A program made the translations under genes and the position numbers. From G963665925 sp963665925 (GTDB taxonomy: Bacteria > Bacillota > Clostridia > Peptostreptococcales > Acidaminobacteraceae): DNA of 64,000 bases. The first letter of the stretch is position 1, and each line of letters opens with the position of its first letter. The stretch spans positions 930,001-994,000 of the forward strand of contig OY762511.1 of NCBI GenBank assembly GCA_963665925.1. Reading direction: 5' to 3'. Shown here one piece after another: positions 1 through 8,554 of the stretch. The notes beneath the pieces are model-generated. The model searched no databases. It had not been told where the DNA came from and saw only the letters and a program-made list of their open reading frames with translations.

Positions 1-1
1 C

Positions 2-964
2 TGCAGTCGTGAACATGCGCAGTTCATTCCACGCCTGCACGCGCTGTTCAAACAAGGTCTCGGTAGCGCCTCCACTGATATAAGCATCAAGTCAGGCCGA
101 AAGCATTTGCGAAAACTGTATGGTGCCCAGGCCCCTTCAAAGTCTATTGCCACGCCAGCGGAAGCCCCCATACAAAACGCACAAGCCCTGCTTCGCGCAG
201 ACCAGCTTTCATTTAGCTACACACCTTCAAAGCCTGTTCTGCATGACTGCACCCTTGCACTCGACAGAGGCCAAGCGCTTGCCATTATCGGCGAAAACGG
301 CAGCGGAAAATCTACCCTGCTAAAGCTTTTATGCGGACTTGTCAAACCGGACCGCGGCCGAGTTCAGTCAAACGGTGTCATCGGCTATGTTTCACAAAAT
401 CCACAGGATCACCTCTTCCACGATACGGTTTTTGAAGAGCTCATGTTCACAGTCATACAGTCAAGACGTGGCAGTGCTGAAGAAGCGGAACATGTTATGA
501 AGTCCTTGGGTCTGGACCACCTGAGAGATCGTAACCCAAGAGACTTGAGCGGTGGTCAGATGCAACGTGTTGCCATCGGCACAGCGCTTGTGAAATGCCC
601 AGAAGTGCTCATACTCGATGAACCCACGCGCGGACTGGACAGACATGCAAAGGACGACCTGCTGTCCTACTTGAAAACCATTAAGCTTAAGGGTACTGCA
701 CTGATTCTAGTGACCCACGATATGGAATTTGCTTCAGAACTCTGTGAGCAGGGGCTTCTCCTTTTCGATGGAAGGGTCGCAGGCAGAGGGCCTCTGCGTG
801 AGATTCTTACGGACGGACTCTACTATACAACTGTCATGAACCGGCTTTTCCGTGGTTATGCACAAGGCATCCTCACATACTTAGATGCCCTAAGAGCGCT
901 TGACGCTATCGGCGTACTGGCCCAGAACAAGGAGTTCCAGAATCAGAAAGAGGCAATTGTATGA
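2..964 (+). CDS. ECF transporter ATPase (double-ATPase type), 5' partial
   Basis: This is the C-terminal part of an energy-coupling ABC ATPase that powers uptake of a vitamin or metal through an ECF membrane complex. The frame is open to the window edge, so the gene starts upstream. The first ~50 visible residues look like the tail of a preceding ATPase domain, followed by a linker and a complete second ATPase domain. That domain has a Walker A GENGSGKST (about nt 291-317), an LSGGQMQRVAIG signature and a Walker B VLILDEPTRGLD. This fits the fused two-domain ATPases (YkoD/CbiO style). It overlaps the next gene by 4 bp (ATGA), which indicates translational coupling to the membrane component. 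The substrate cannot be read from this protein. Confidence 0.88.
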   Translation, partial: CSREHAQFIPRLHALFKQGLGSASTDISIKSGRKHLRKLYGAQAPSKSIATPAEAPIQNAQALLRADQLSFSYTPSKPVLHDCTLALDRGQALAIIGENGSGKSTLLKLLCGLVKPDRGRVQSNGVIGYVSQNPQDHLFHDTVFEELMFTVIQSRRGSAEEAEHVMKSLGLDHLRDRNPRDLSGGQMQRVAIGTALVKCPEVLILDEPTRGLDRHAKDDLLSYLKTIKLKGTALILVTHDMEFASELCEQGLLLFDGRVAGRGPLREILTDGLYYTTVMNRLFRGYAQGILTYLDALRALDAIGVLAQNKEFQNQKEAIV

Positions 965-1596
965 TGCTTTCCATCTTTACAACGGCCTTGCTTGTTCTGA
1001 CTTGCGCGGGCGCCTTCTTGTGGTTTGAGAAATCCGGGAGGTTCGATGCAAAGCATATCGCTGTCATCGCCACACTCTCTGCACTCGCTGGGGCTTTCAG
1101 AATCCCCTTTGCAATGCTCCCCAATATCCAGCCAACGACTTTTCTCGTCATGGTGTCAGGGATTGTTTTCGGTCCCATAAGCGGATTCATCACCGGTGCA
1201 ATGGCAACGCTTGTTTCTAATGCGATTTTGGGACATGGCCCTTGGACACCTTGGCAGATGCTGGCATGGGGGCTCTCAGGTACCTATGGTGGTCTCATAG
1301 CGCACACCCGTATTAACACCCGTCGAATTGTACTTGCACTCCATCTTTTCCTTTGGGGCTTTCTTTTCGACTACATTATGAACTTGTGGCACTTTGCCTA
1401 TTTCATTTCACCGCACACACTTAAAAGCTTTATTGCCGTCTTTGCCGCGTCCTTTTTCTTCGACCTGAGTCACGCGGTCGGCAATGCATGCATCGCATGG
1501 ATATTTGGTGCCGAACTCATTCAGGTTCTGACACGCTTTAAAAGAAAGATTAACTCGGAAAAAAATAATTTTGAAAGGAAAATGTTCTATGATTAG
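961..1596 (+). CDS. ECF transporter S component (possibly cobalamin type)
   Basis: This 211-residue membrane protein has about six hydrophobic segments and is the expected size and shape for the substrate-capturing S subunit of an ECF transporter. The PNIQPTTFLVMVSGIVFGP segment near residue 58 resembles the conserved first-loop region of vitamin S components. Its start overlaps the ATPase stop, and its end overlaps the start of the following secreted protein by 8 bp, so the three are one transcript. Cobalamin or a related corrinoid is a reasonable guess because the next gene has an alpha/alpha-toroid fold like intrinsic factor, but this is inference. Another vitamin cannot be excluded. Confidence 0.8.
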   Translation: MMLSIFTTALLVLTCAGAFLWFEKSGRFDAKHIAVIATLSALAGAFRIPFAMLPNIQPTTFLVMVSGIVFGPISGFITGAMATLVSNAILGHGPWTPWQMLAWGLSGTYGGLIAHTRINTRRIVLALHLFLWGFLFDYIMNLWHFAYFISPHTLKSFIAVFAASFFFDLSHAVGNACIAWIFGAELIQVLTRFKRKINSEKNNFERKMFYD

Positions 1597-2608
1597 AAAA
1601 AAAGAAATGACTGCAAGAGTGGTCCTGCTTGCCTTGATATTCACCCTGGTCTTGCCTGCTGGTGCCTTTGCAGAAAACAGCTTCACAAGTCAGGATGCGA
1701 GTGTGCAATATCTGAGAGAGGCTGGCCTGGACGAGTGGGCTGCAGCTGCCATCTACCCATTTATAGAAAAAGACACCATCCTTGAATATGCTAGTGAACG
1801 TGCTGAAAATTCCAATACCACCACTGATTATGCCAGATACATTATTGGGGACAGAACCCTTGGCCTTGATGTGACAGCGTGGTCAGAAAAATTAGAGGGG
1901 GCACAGCTTGAAAATGGTAAATTTGCCGATCAAGTCGACGGAACAGGCACCGACCTGATCAACGCCCATATCTGGTCAGTTTTAGGGCTTTACATGGCTT
2001 ACGAGGACGATTATGACAAGGACGCCGCACTCAGCTGGCTAAGGGCAAATCAGAATTTTGACGGCTCCTTTGGTGTTTTCGCGTCCGATGTGGACCTTTA
2101 TCCGGGAAGTCCGGATATGACAGCAATGGCCATCTGTGCCTACAAGGCCCTGGGGCTTAATCAAGAAGCCCCTGAAATCAGTTTGGCATTCTCTTATTTG
2201 GACAGCAGGATCTCCGATCTGGAAACAAGCAAATCCGGCGCAAGCGCAGAAGCAATTGCCTGGGTGCTCATGGCCAAGCGCTTTGTCGGCCTATCCATAA
2301 GTGATGCTGCACTTCAAGGCTTTGAAGACTATGCACTCTCTGACAATACCTATTCACATTTTAAAAATGGCCGTCGCACAAGTCCGATGACAACATACCA
2401 TGTCCTGCTTGCTGCTGGCGATGAAAAGATGCAAATGAGCTGGATGGACCGCGCTCGATATAAGAACGGCGTCAAAACGGAATCCGGCCTGTTTCTTAAC
2501 TCCGCGCCTGTTATAAAGGCTGTTCTGAGCCAGTCCATTATGCCAAATGAAAACGGTGCACTGACGTGGGATCAAATCAGGCAGGTGCTGAATCCAGGTC
2601 CGCAGTAG
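1589..2608 (+). CDS. Secreted alpha/alpha-toroid (prenyltransferase-repeat) protein
   Basis: This is an exported 339-residue protein. The start is taken at the ATG at 1589, because AAAGGAAAA at 1574-1582 sits just before it; an upstream TTG at 1571 is less likely. Residues 1-29 are a signal peptide (MIRKKEMTARVV, a hydrophobic stretch, then GAFAEN). The mature part contains repeat motifs of the terpene-cyclase/prenyltransferase toroid fold, for example NQNFDGSFG, plus helical pairs with small-residue turns. The same fold is found in eukaryotic intrinsic factor/transcobalamin. Its overlap with the ECF S-component gene suggests it binds the ligand outside the cell and hands it to the transporter. 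No catalytic DxDD or metal motif of real cyclases is visible. Confidence 0.7.
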   Translation: MIRKKEMTARVVLLALIFTLVLPAGAFAENSFTSQDASVQYLREAGLDEWAAAAIYPFIEKDTILEYASERAENSNTTTDYARYIIGDRTLGLDVTAWSEKLEGAQLENGKFADQVDGTGTDLINAHIWSVLGLYMAYEDDYDKDAALSWLRANQNFDGSFGVFASDVDLYPGSPDMTAMAICAYKALGLNQEAPEISLAFSYLDSRISDLETSKSGASAEAIAWVLMAKRFVGLSISDAALQGFEDYALSDNTYSHFKNGRRTSPMTTYHVLLAAGDEKMQMSWMDRARYKNGVKTESGLFLNSAPVIKAVLSQSIMPNENGALTWDQIRQVLNPGPQ

Positions 2609-2644
2609 CCGCCGGTACCATAGTTTGAAATCTTGTTCCGTGCG

Positions 2645-4132
2645 TCATGCGATCTGTACGTCAACACCGAGTATGCCCACAATTTCTTCCTCTTCGTGAA
2701 TTGGCATGCTGATTGTGATGCATGGGGACTTTGAAATCCCGGAGATATAGACATCTGAAACAAAGGGCTGACCCTTCATCGCTTCATTGAACCAGCTTCT
2801 GATAGTAGCATCCTTAATGCCCGCCGGCGGATTTGAGTAGATGAACTCTCCCTTTGTATTGTTTGTCCAAATGGCTTCAATGTATTCAGAGTCCATGATT
2901 TTTTCGTCAAGCACCGTTTTATGGAGCTTCTCATCATGCCCCTTAATAGGCACAACCCGACTCGACTTTGAAGCAATTAGCTTTTCGCAAACGGACTCAT
3001 AGAGCTCGCCGATAATGTCTCTTCCCTTCTGAACAATCTTCTCCTTGGCATTGTCGAGCAGATTCAGCTGATAGCCATCTGTAATGTTTGACAGGCTCTG
3101 CGTCATATCGCCAAGTATGGCTTCAATATTCATTAATCTGAGGGTATGGGAGTGCTGGATACGTATGTCATCATTGAGCGTCTCAATGGTCTGCGTCATG
3201 GCCTGGAAGGCTTCCTCTGTATGGGACAGCTCTTCGTTGACCTGCTCAGTCATCTGCCTGTTGGTATCCAGCAGGTCGTTCACGCCTTCAATCTGTGCCT
3301 GTATGCTGTCAAAGACACTGGTTATGGTGTTCAGACCCTGATTGACCTCATTCGCCTTATCGACAGCGTGCTCAATTGTCTCACGTTCTGCCTGGGAATT
3401 CTCAGTAACCTGTTTGATTTTTTCATCAATATTCTTCATAATGTCTATGATTTCGTTTACAGAAACCTCACTGCCTTCGGCTAGACTGCCGATTTCCTTG
3501 GCAACAACGGCAAACCCCTTGCCTGCATCCCCCGCCCTCGCAGACTCAATAGAGGCATTCAGTGCAAGCAGACGCGTCTGCTTGTAAAAGCTCTGCACAG
3601 ACACAAGAATTTCTGATATGGACACAATGCCTGCCTGTAGTGCCGATATGGAATCATGGGTCAGCTTGTTGGTCTCTGAAACCGTGTTGACCTGATCGAT
3701 GATGTTATAGACATTCTGCACCTGTTCAGTAATGATGCCCTTGGCCTCGACGGACGTTTGTGAAAGTGCTGATGAAGATGCCTGGATTTTCCCCGTGCTT
3801 ACCAGAATATCTTCTGCTGCTGAAATGGAGCTGTTCACCATGCGATTGCTTCTTTCATTCTCTTCTTCAAGGGCTCTTGAGCTTGAAAACATTCTATCTG
3901 AAGCGTCCTTTTGCTTATTGACTGTTTCCACAATGCTGTCAGATGAGTTTTTCATCTGTGACTGAACGACCTCCATGCCAAAAACCTGATCTTTAAGCTT
4001 TTCCTTGAAATTGTCCATGATTTTCAGAATCTGCCTTTTCTTTCCTTTATAGTCCTGATAAGGGATATCCATTGTCATGCAACTTACTATGTCCTGTTCC
4101 AGCGTATCCATCAGCTTCTTGTAGTCATTCAT
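2645..4132 (-). CDS. Soluble methyl-accepting chemotaxis protein with C-terminal sensor domain
   Basis: This 495-residue chemoreceptor has no transmembrane segment. The ATG at 4132 is preferred to a GTG at 4138 because AGGAG lies 7 bases upstream of the ATG. A long coiled coil includes the MCP hairpin tip (around ALNASIESARAGDAGKGFAVVAKE), the most conserved part of the family, which binds CheA/CheW. After the signalling domain, residues ~385-495 form a separate globular region (DSEYIEAIWTNNTKGEFIYSNPPAG, then VGILGVDVQIA) that looks like a Cache/PDC-like sensor. The order is the reverse of usual receptors, so it probably senses a cytoplasmic ligand. It is convergent with the toroid gene, with only 36 bp between stops. 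Confidence 0.88.
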   Translation of the reverse strand: MNDYKKLMDTLEQDIVSCMTMDIPYQDYKGKKRQILKIMDNFKEKLKDQVFGMEVVQSQMKNSSDSIVETVNKQKDASDRMFSSSRALEEENERSNRMVNSSISAAEDILVSTGKIQASSSALSQTSVEAKGIITEQVQNVYNIIDQVNTVSETNKLTHDSISALQAGIVSISEILVSVQSFYKQTRLLALNASIESARAGDAGKGFAVVAKEIGSLAEGSEVSVNEIIDIMKNIDEKIKQVTENSQAERETIEHAVDKANEVNQGLNTITSVFDSIQAQIEGVNDLLDTNRQMTEQVNEELSHTEEAFQAMTQTIETLNDDIRIQHSHTLRLMNIEAILGDMTQSLSNITDGYQLNLLDNAKEKIVQKGRDIIGELYESVCEKLIASKSSRVVPIKGHDEKLHKTVLDEKIMDSEYIEAIWTNNTKGEFIYSNPPAGIKDATIRSWFNEAMKGQPFVSDVYISGISKSPCITISMPIHEEEEIVGILGVDVQIA

Positions 4133-4167
4133 AGCCACTCTCCTAATTCGTCAATTTAATAGTAGAT

Positions 4168-4270
4168 TTCCATAGTCCCTGAAGCACAGAGCAACCTGCG
4201 TCGCTCATGTCTGCTTTGCTTGCTCTTCCATAGACCCTGAAGCACAGAGCAACCTGCGGTTGCTCATGTC
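4168..4270. repeat. Two-copy direct repeat (about 44 bp units)
   Basis: Two near-identical units lie at 4168-4211 and 4226-4270, with 58 bp period. Both contain CCCTGAAGCACAGAGCAACC followed by a variable TGCG and GCTCATGTC. The second copy can fold (GAGCAACC-tgc-GGTTGCTC). It lies just upstream of the chemoreceptor gene. The origin is unknown; two copies are too few for a CRISPR. Confidence 0.7.
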
Positions 4271-4286
4271 GCTAAACGCGCCATAT

Positions 4287-4348
4287 ACTTTTGGATAGAC
4301 ATGCTCTTATTCGAATTTCGTTCGATAAGAGCATGTCTATCCAAAAGT
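4287..4348. repeat. Long near-perfect inverted repeat
   Basis: A 24-bp left arm (4287-4310, beginning ACTTTTGGATAGACATGC) is perfectly complementary to 4325-4348. After a one-base bulge another 4 bp pair (CGAA/TTCG) around a 5-base loop. No uridine run follows on either strand, so it is not a typical terminator. It could be a miniature mobile repeat or a strong RNA hairpin. Confidence 0.75.
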
Positions 4349-4373
4349 GCATTTCTTTGTTTTTTCCGTAAAG

Positions 4374-4411
4374 AAAGACAAAGACCCCCCTTGTAGGACG
4401 TCTTTGTCTTT
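4374..4411 (-). terminator. Putative terminator of the DUF89 gene
   Basis: A 12-bp stem, AAAGACAAAGAC (4374-4385) with GTCTTTGTCTTT (4400-4411), encloses a 14-base loop with a C-run. It lies downstream of the minus-strand DUF89 stop and is followed on that strand by the pyrimidine-rich CTTTAC. The tail is weak, so the call is tentative. Confidence 0.45.
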
Positions 4412-4495
4412 GAAATCTATTATAAATTTTCCGAAAATTATGTCAAGTGTTACGGGGACTATTTTGTCCCGATTTCGAAGGATTTTTGCAAATAA

Positions 4496-5365
4496 TTAAA
4501 CGGTGTTCAGCTTTGTCAGGACGTAATCCATCTTTCCACAGCCGATTGCATTGGCAACAGAGATACACTTTGCCCTGAGCAGATAGAATATTTCCTTGTC
4601 TGCCCTGTCACTCAAGGTTTCAAAGTTGGCCTGTCCTTTGCTGATAATCAGATCGGCGCTGTCAAAGGCCTGCCTGAAGGATTCTGAACACTGACTGAGT
4701 ATTGTCCCCTGTGCCGAATAACCGTTGTCTATGACCTCCACGATTTCCGTAAGTCCAGAGACTACAGCGTCTTCCATGGTCGCATCATTGACGATGGGAC
4801 CGCCTTTCACCACATAGACGACCTTTTCAAGGGGCAGATTTTCCACCAGAAACCTGTCAAATATGATTTCTCCCGCATTATCCGCTAAAAACATAATCCG
4901 ATTGGCTTTTTCGGCTGCTTGCTTCAGGGCTTTTGATCCCATGCCGAATACAGGCTTTTGTATGCTGGTTTCAACAGACTCCAGTACGGCATCATAGCTC
5001 AAATCCAGGCCCACAGAAAAGTCGATGATATTTCCCGCAATGGCGATTCGACAGGCCAGGTCAAAGGGATCATCCGATTGCTCCATCCATTTGTTTTCAA
5101 TGATCTTATCGCTGATATGCATTGCGATGTCATTGTACTCCCGCTTAAGCGCCGCATATGGGTCGTCAATTCCAGTGACTTCCTTTGCGATTGTATGCAT
5201 CCGGTATCCTATTTCTGGTGCTGTCTCATTGAAGTTCAACGCCGCAAGTGACTTGAGCGACTTCTGTATGATTTCTTCACGCTGCTTTCCATCAGTGGTC
5301 AGCTCCTGCGCAATCTCAACCGCCTGTCTCGCAAGACAGGGAATGCATTCATGTGCGATTTTCAT
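4496..5365 (-). CDS. DUF89 (ARMT1-like) family protein, putative damage-control phosphatase
   Basis: This 289-residue protein belongs to the DUF89 family of metal-dependent phosphatases. Relatives remove harmful phosphorylated metabolites or act on phospho-carboxyl groups. The start is the ATG at 5365, seven bases after AAGGGGG, which trims seven residues from the longest frame. Recognisable features are an N-terminal CIPC pair (Cys7, Cys10), a LADNAGEIIFDR motif near residue 160 whose Asp and Asn are expected metal ligands, KGGPIVNDAT, and SKGQANFETL near the C-terminus. It is a single gene between a chemoreceptor and a FIST-GGDEF gene, all on the minus strand but with gaps. The physiological substrate cannot be assigned. 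Confidence 0.85.
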   Translation of the reverse strand: MKIAHECIPCLARQAVEIAQELTTDGKQREEIIQKSLKSLAALNFNETAPEIGYRMHTIAKEVTGIDDPYAALKREYNDIAMHISDKIIENKWMEQSDDPFDLACRIAIAGNIIDFSVGLDLSYDAVLESVETSIQKPVFGMGSKALKQAAEKANRIMFLADNAGEIIFDRFLVENLPLEKVVYVVKGGPIVNDATMEDAVVSGLTEIVEVIDNGYSAQGTILSQCSESFRQAFDSADLIISKGQANFETLSDRADKEIFYLLRAKCISVANAIGCGKMDYVLTKLNTV

Positions 5366-5485
5366 GATATACCCCCTTATTGCCAATAATTTACCAGTCT
5401 ATAATATCACTTTTTAAACTGAAACCCTACATCAATAAAGGTTACATCTTTGAAACCAAAATGACCACATTCTCTGGAACTGGAA

Positions 5486-7261
5486 TCAGGCAAAGGTGAC
5501 TTCAGCGCACACGCTTTGATTCCTGCCCTTTTCCTTTGCGTCATAGAGGAGCTTGTCACAGGCACGTGTGATTTCCTCCGGATCAATATCCTTTTCAATA
5601 TAAGCGGTTATGACACCAAAGCTGGCAGTGACATAGGCACTTACACCCGACTTGGCGTGCTCAATTTTCAGAGACTCTATCCCCGCTCGAAGCTCATCTG
5701 CCAATGCGCAAGCCCGTTTGCTGTCAGAGTCCGGCATAATGATGGCAAACTCCTCGCCCCCATAGCGGGCACGAATGTCACTTGCATTCATATCGATGTT
5801 TTGAATTATCTGTCCAAGACCGCGCAGGCAGTCATCCCCTGCAACGTGCCCATAATGATCATTGTATTTTTTAAAATAGTCGATATCGAACATGATCATG
5901 GAAATGGCACGCTTAGAATGCAAATGGCGTTTCACCTCAAACCGCAGTTTCTCATCGAATCGACGTCTATTGTAGAGTCCGGTCAGGGAATCCCTGTGCA
6001 CCAGAGATGCCAGTTCCATATTCATGGCCTCAATCTCAGTCGCCGATTTTTCAACAAGACGGTGCAAAACACGCAAGGTACGGAACTGCCGCGTTTCTGA
6101 CGCGCCATAGTCTCTGTCACTTTCCTGTAAGTCTGTGGCCTCAGCCGCTTCGCTGAGCGCAATGACAGTCATGGTCTGTCCAAGAAAGAGTGCTTCCTTG
6201 TTGGTATGATAGAAATACTCACCATAGGCATAAAAGCCCGCGGAGCAGCCAAGATCGGCGATGGGAGAAAGCTCAACGGTAATGTCTGTTCCAAGAACCC
6301 ATTTCCTCGAAACACAGGAATAGACAAAGGCAGCCTGTACTTCCTGAGTGGACAATACCTCATAGGTTTCATTGGCGCCTATGGCAAGCAGGCCAGCATG
6401 GCAATAGCCAAAACGCATCTGCTCGCCCGGTCTGAAATTGTGAATGAAATTGAAGGATCCATCCGCATTCACACCGGTTGCATGAATTGCCTGCACCATA
6501 CCGTCACGCTCGATAATCAATGGAAAATCCGCAGCCGAAAGCGGCAGGCCGTCCGCAACCTCTTCCCCCAGATAATGCTTGTAAATCTCATAGGGCGGCA
6601 TGTTGTCTATGGTATAAACTCGGGACCCCTCGGCCTTTGTGATGGTCATTTTTTTTCCGATGGGAATCCAGCTCAAATTGTAGGTATTCTTGACCGAAAG
6701 CACATCCGAGCTCAGACTGGCCGCTGCCATCCCCTTGGATGTCATCCCCTCCTGCGTAAAGGCATAGGTAATCACGCCCGCACCATTATCCCCCGCCTGT
6801 CCACCGGCGATAATCACATCTGGTATTTCCTTTTGAAGGGCACTTAGCATCGCCTGCGCATTGATCGTATGGCCGTCTTTGATCCCACAGCCTAAGACGA
6901 TTACGGTTTTTAGCCTGTCCGTCTTAAGGCGCTCTCCAATCGTTTTGCCTGCAAGGGCTAAATCCGAATTTTCTTCAATCAGTACAGATTTCACCTTTGT
7001 ATGCTCGAACCGCGTCACATTGATGTTGATGGTTCCATCGAGGGATTTACCGTCTACAATTTCCCCGGCGGTGGTTACCCCAATGATTGACGCACCCGGC
7101 AGTGCTTCCTTTATAGTTTCGAGACAGGCCTGTATGACCGCCGTATCCTGTACGCCCGAAAATACCTGTACTAAAATCTGGTCTGCTGGATGCTGTATTG
7201 CTTTCAGTTCTCGACTCAATCTATCGCGATTTTCATATTGAAAATTATTGCTTTTTATCAC
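5486..7261 (-). CDS. FIST sensor domain diguanylate cyclase
   Basis: This 591-residue signalling protein likely makes the second messenger c-di-GMP in response to a small intracellular ligand. It starts with GTG at 7261 after AGGAGAGG. Residues ~25-210 form the FIST N domain (VFSGVQDTAVIQACLETIKEALPG and onward), ~220-355 the FIST C domain, then a short helical linker, and ~420-585 a GGDEF domain with DSLTGLYNRRRFDE at its start and an intact RYGGEEF active-site loop. FIST domains are thought to bind small molecules such as amino acids. There is no membrane segment. The complete active site argues for catalytic activity. Confidence 0.93.
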   Translation of the reverse strand: MIKSNNFQYENRDRLSRELKAIQHPADQILVQVFSGVQDTAVIQACLETIKEALPGASIIGVTTAGEIVDGKSLDGTININVTRFEHTKVKSVLIEENSDLALAGKTIGERLKTDRLKTVIVLGCGIKDGHTINAQAMLSALQKEIPDVIIAGGQAGDNGAGVITYAFTQEGMTSKGMAAASLSSDVLSVKNTYNLSWIPIGKKMTITKAEGSRVYTIDNMPPYEIYKHYLGEEVADGLPLSAADFPLIIERDGMVQAIHATGVNADGSFNFIHNFRPGEQMRFGYCHAGLLAIGANETYEVLSTQEVQAAFVYSCVSRKWVLGTDITVELSPIADLGCSAGFYAYGEYFYHTNKEALFLGQTMTVIALSEAAEATDLQESDRDYGASETRQFRTLRVLHRLVEKSATEIEAMNMELASLVHRDSLTGLYNRRRFDEKLRFEVKRHLHSKRAISMIMFDIDYFKKYNDHYGHVAGDDCLRGLGQIIQNIDMNASDIRARYGGEEFAIIMPDSDSKRACALADELRAGIESLKIEHAKSGVSAYVTASFGVITAYIEKDIDPEEITRACDKLLYDAKEKGRNQSVCAEVTFA

Positions 7262-7773
7262 GCAGTCCTCTCCTCTCGTACAGACACATGCCCGATCTGC
7301 TTATCCACCTACATATCCATCCATCCGCACCCGCTGGTCCAGCCGGCAGGATTTACATGTTTCTTACCCACAAATTCGCCGAAGTCGCTTCAATCCCTCC
7401 TTTTGCGCTCGGATTTAGGCCTATTAGTCAAAAAAACCTGTACGAACAGGAAAAGCGCCCAGCTGAGTTCCGCTCCGCTGCGCGCCTTTCGTCTTTGGTT
7501 TTCATATAGTATCCATTTTTGATGTTGTACATATAAATATCGAAATCCCAGCCTTGTTCGCATGGTCAGTGCAAACTTGGTCATGTTTGGTCATTGGTCG
7601 GTGTTCTACACATGTACGTCCTTTCAAACGCAAAGGTCCCGGATTATTTACTTGGTCGGTAATCCGGTGGCTGTATCTCGCATTCATTTCACAACATCAA
7701 AGCTCTTGCATGAACCGCCTCCTTGTTCCATATTGATTTATGATGAAATAATTCGCCTTCTAGCGACTTACAA
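7262..7773. other. Intergenic stretch without recognisable gene
   Basis: Between the FIST-GGDEF gene and the CoA-transferase remnant no frame has a plausible ribosome site and recognisable protein; several short overlapping open frames exist on both strands but none reads like a known family. Given the decayed fragments immediately to the right, this is probably degenerated coding DNA. Confidence 0.6.
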
Positions 7774-7995
7774 TTACAGCACTGCCCTGACCCCCCACTC
7801 GGATGTCCCAGCGCAGTTTTCTCCAATTGCCTTTTCTACGTCGCCAATTTTAGGCTGTGGCAACTCGATCAACAGTGCTGAATTTTCAACAATACAGTCG
7901 ATGTCCGATATGTGGATGAAATTGTTGCCCAGGGTTCTAGGCATTTTGTCGTTAATCTCGGCAATAACGATTTTTGCCTTTTCAGCATGCGCCAT
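7774..7995 (-). pseudogene. Remnant of a 4-hydroxybutyrate/acetyl-CoA-type CoA-transferase
   Basis: The 73-residue frame matches the middle of class I CoA-transferases of the 4-hydroxybutyrate CoA-transferase (AbfT/Cat2) kind. The stretch AKIVIAEINDKMPRTLGNNFIHISDID, then ELPQPKIGDVEKAIGENCA, follows the family closely, but after that the match breaks off in an apparent deletion. The N-terminal ~150 residues and the whole C-terminal half, with the catalytic glutamate, are absent. It sits a few kb downstream of an intact 4-hydroxybutyryl-CoA dehydratase on the same strand, so it is likely a decayed pathway gene. The transposase remnant next to it suggests that insertion or deletion events broke it. 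Confidence 0.75.
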
Positions 7996-8016
7996 CTAAC
8001 ATGAGGTATCCACAAG

Positions 8017-8322
8017 ATGCACTCGGTTGAAAATCGCATTGTTAGCATTCAACAATCCTATATTCGGCCAATCGTCAGAGGCAAAGCCAAGTCACCTGTT
8101 GAATTTGATGCAAAATTTGACATGAGTGTCGATAAACACGGCTTTTCCAAGATTGAGAAAGTTTCTTTTGACGCCTATAACGAAAACACTTGTTTACAGT
8201 CGACTGTTGAAAACTGCAAGGTTCGAACAGGTCGATATCCAGAATGTGTTCTAGTGAATGCAATCTACAGGACGCGCGCCAACAGAGCATTGTTGGAGGA
8301 GCGCGGAAATCGCAATGCATAA
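8017..8322 (+). pseudogene. Truncated IS1182/IS5-like transposase fragment
   Basis: About 100 residues match the central part of DDE transposases of the IS1182-like group: NRIVSIQQSYIRPIVRGKAKSPVEFDAKF, then CKVRTGRYPECVLVNAIYRTRANRALLEERG. A complete protein would be four to five times longer. The N-terminal helix-turn-helix part and the C-terminal catalytic region are missing and the match ends abruptly at the stop. No terminal inverted repeats were found. It marks old transposition at the left edge of the accessory island. Confidence 0.75.
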
Positions 8323-8509
8323 AATCGCACTATCTGTATTTGTTTGGTAATAACCTTTCTTACTAATCCATTATTATATCCTCATTTCCTGGTATTATAG
8401 TTTTGATTGGCCAGAACAAAACGTTCTAGGTGGAGCTTAAATGGATAAAACGTACATGTAGGCGAATTCTATAAGGTGCTGTGCGCACACCCAAATATTG
8501 CATAATGGA

Positions 8510-8552
8510 AGAGGACTTGAATCGAACTGGATACGGTCGATTCAAGTCCTCT
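8510..8552. terminator. Strong hairpin terminator after the CGGC-protein gene
   Basis: A perfect 15-bp stem (AGAGGACTTGAATCG at 8510-8524 with its complement at 8538-8552) encloses a 13-base loop. It lies just after the minus-strand stop of the CGGC-protein gene. On the plus strand it is followed by TTCTAATCTTTCTT, so it could also stop transcripts coming from the left. Confidence 0.65.
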
Positions 8553-8554
8553 TT

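Noticed and set aside
4168..4270. Direct repeats considered as a CRISPR array
   Set aside because: Only two units, with imperfect identity and a 14-bp gap; no cas gene in the window.
7562..7999. Open frame of 145 codons on the plus strand
   Set aside because: It is antisense to the CoA-transferase remnant, which gives a recognisable protein; no ribosome site.
8510..8552. Hairpin considered as the terminal inverted repeat of an insertion sequence
   Set aside because: No second copy flanks the transposase remnant, and its place right after a stop codon fits a terminator.
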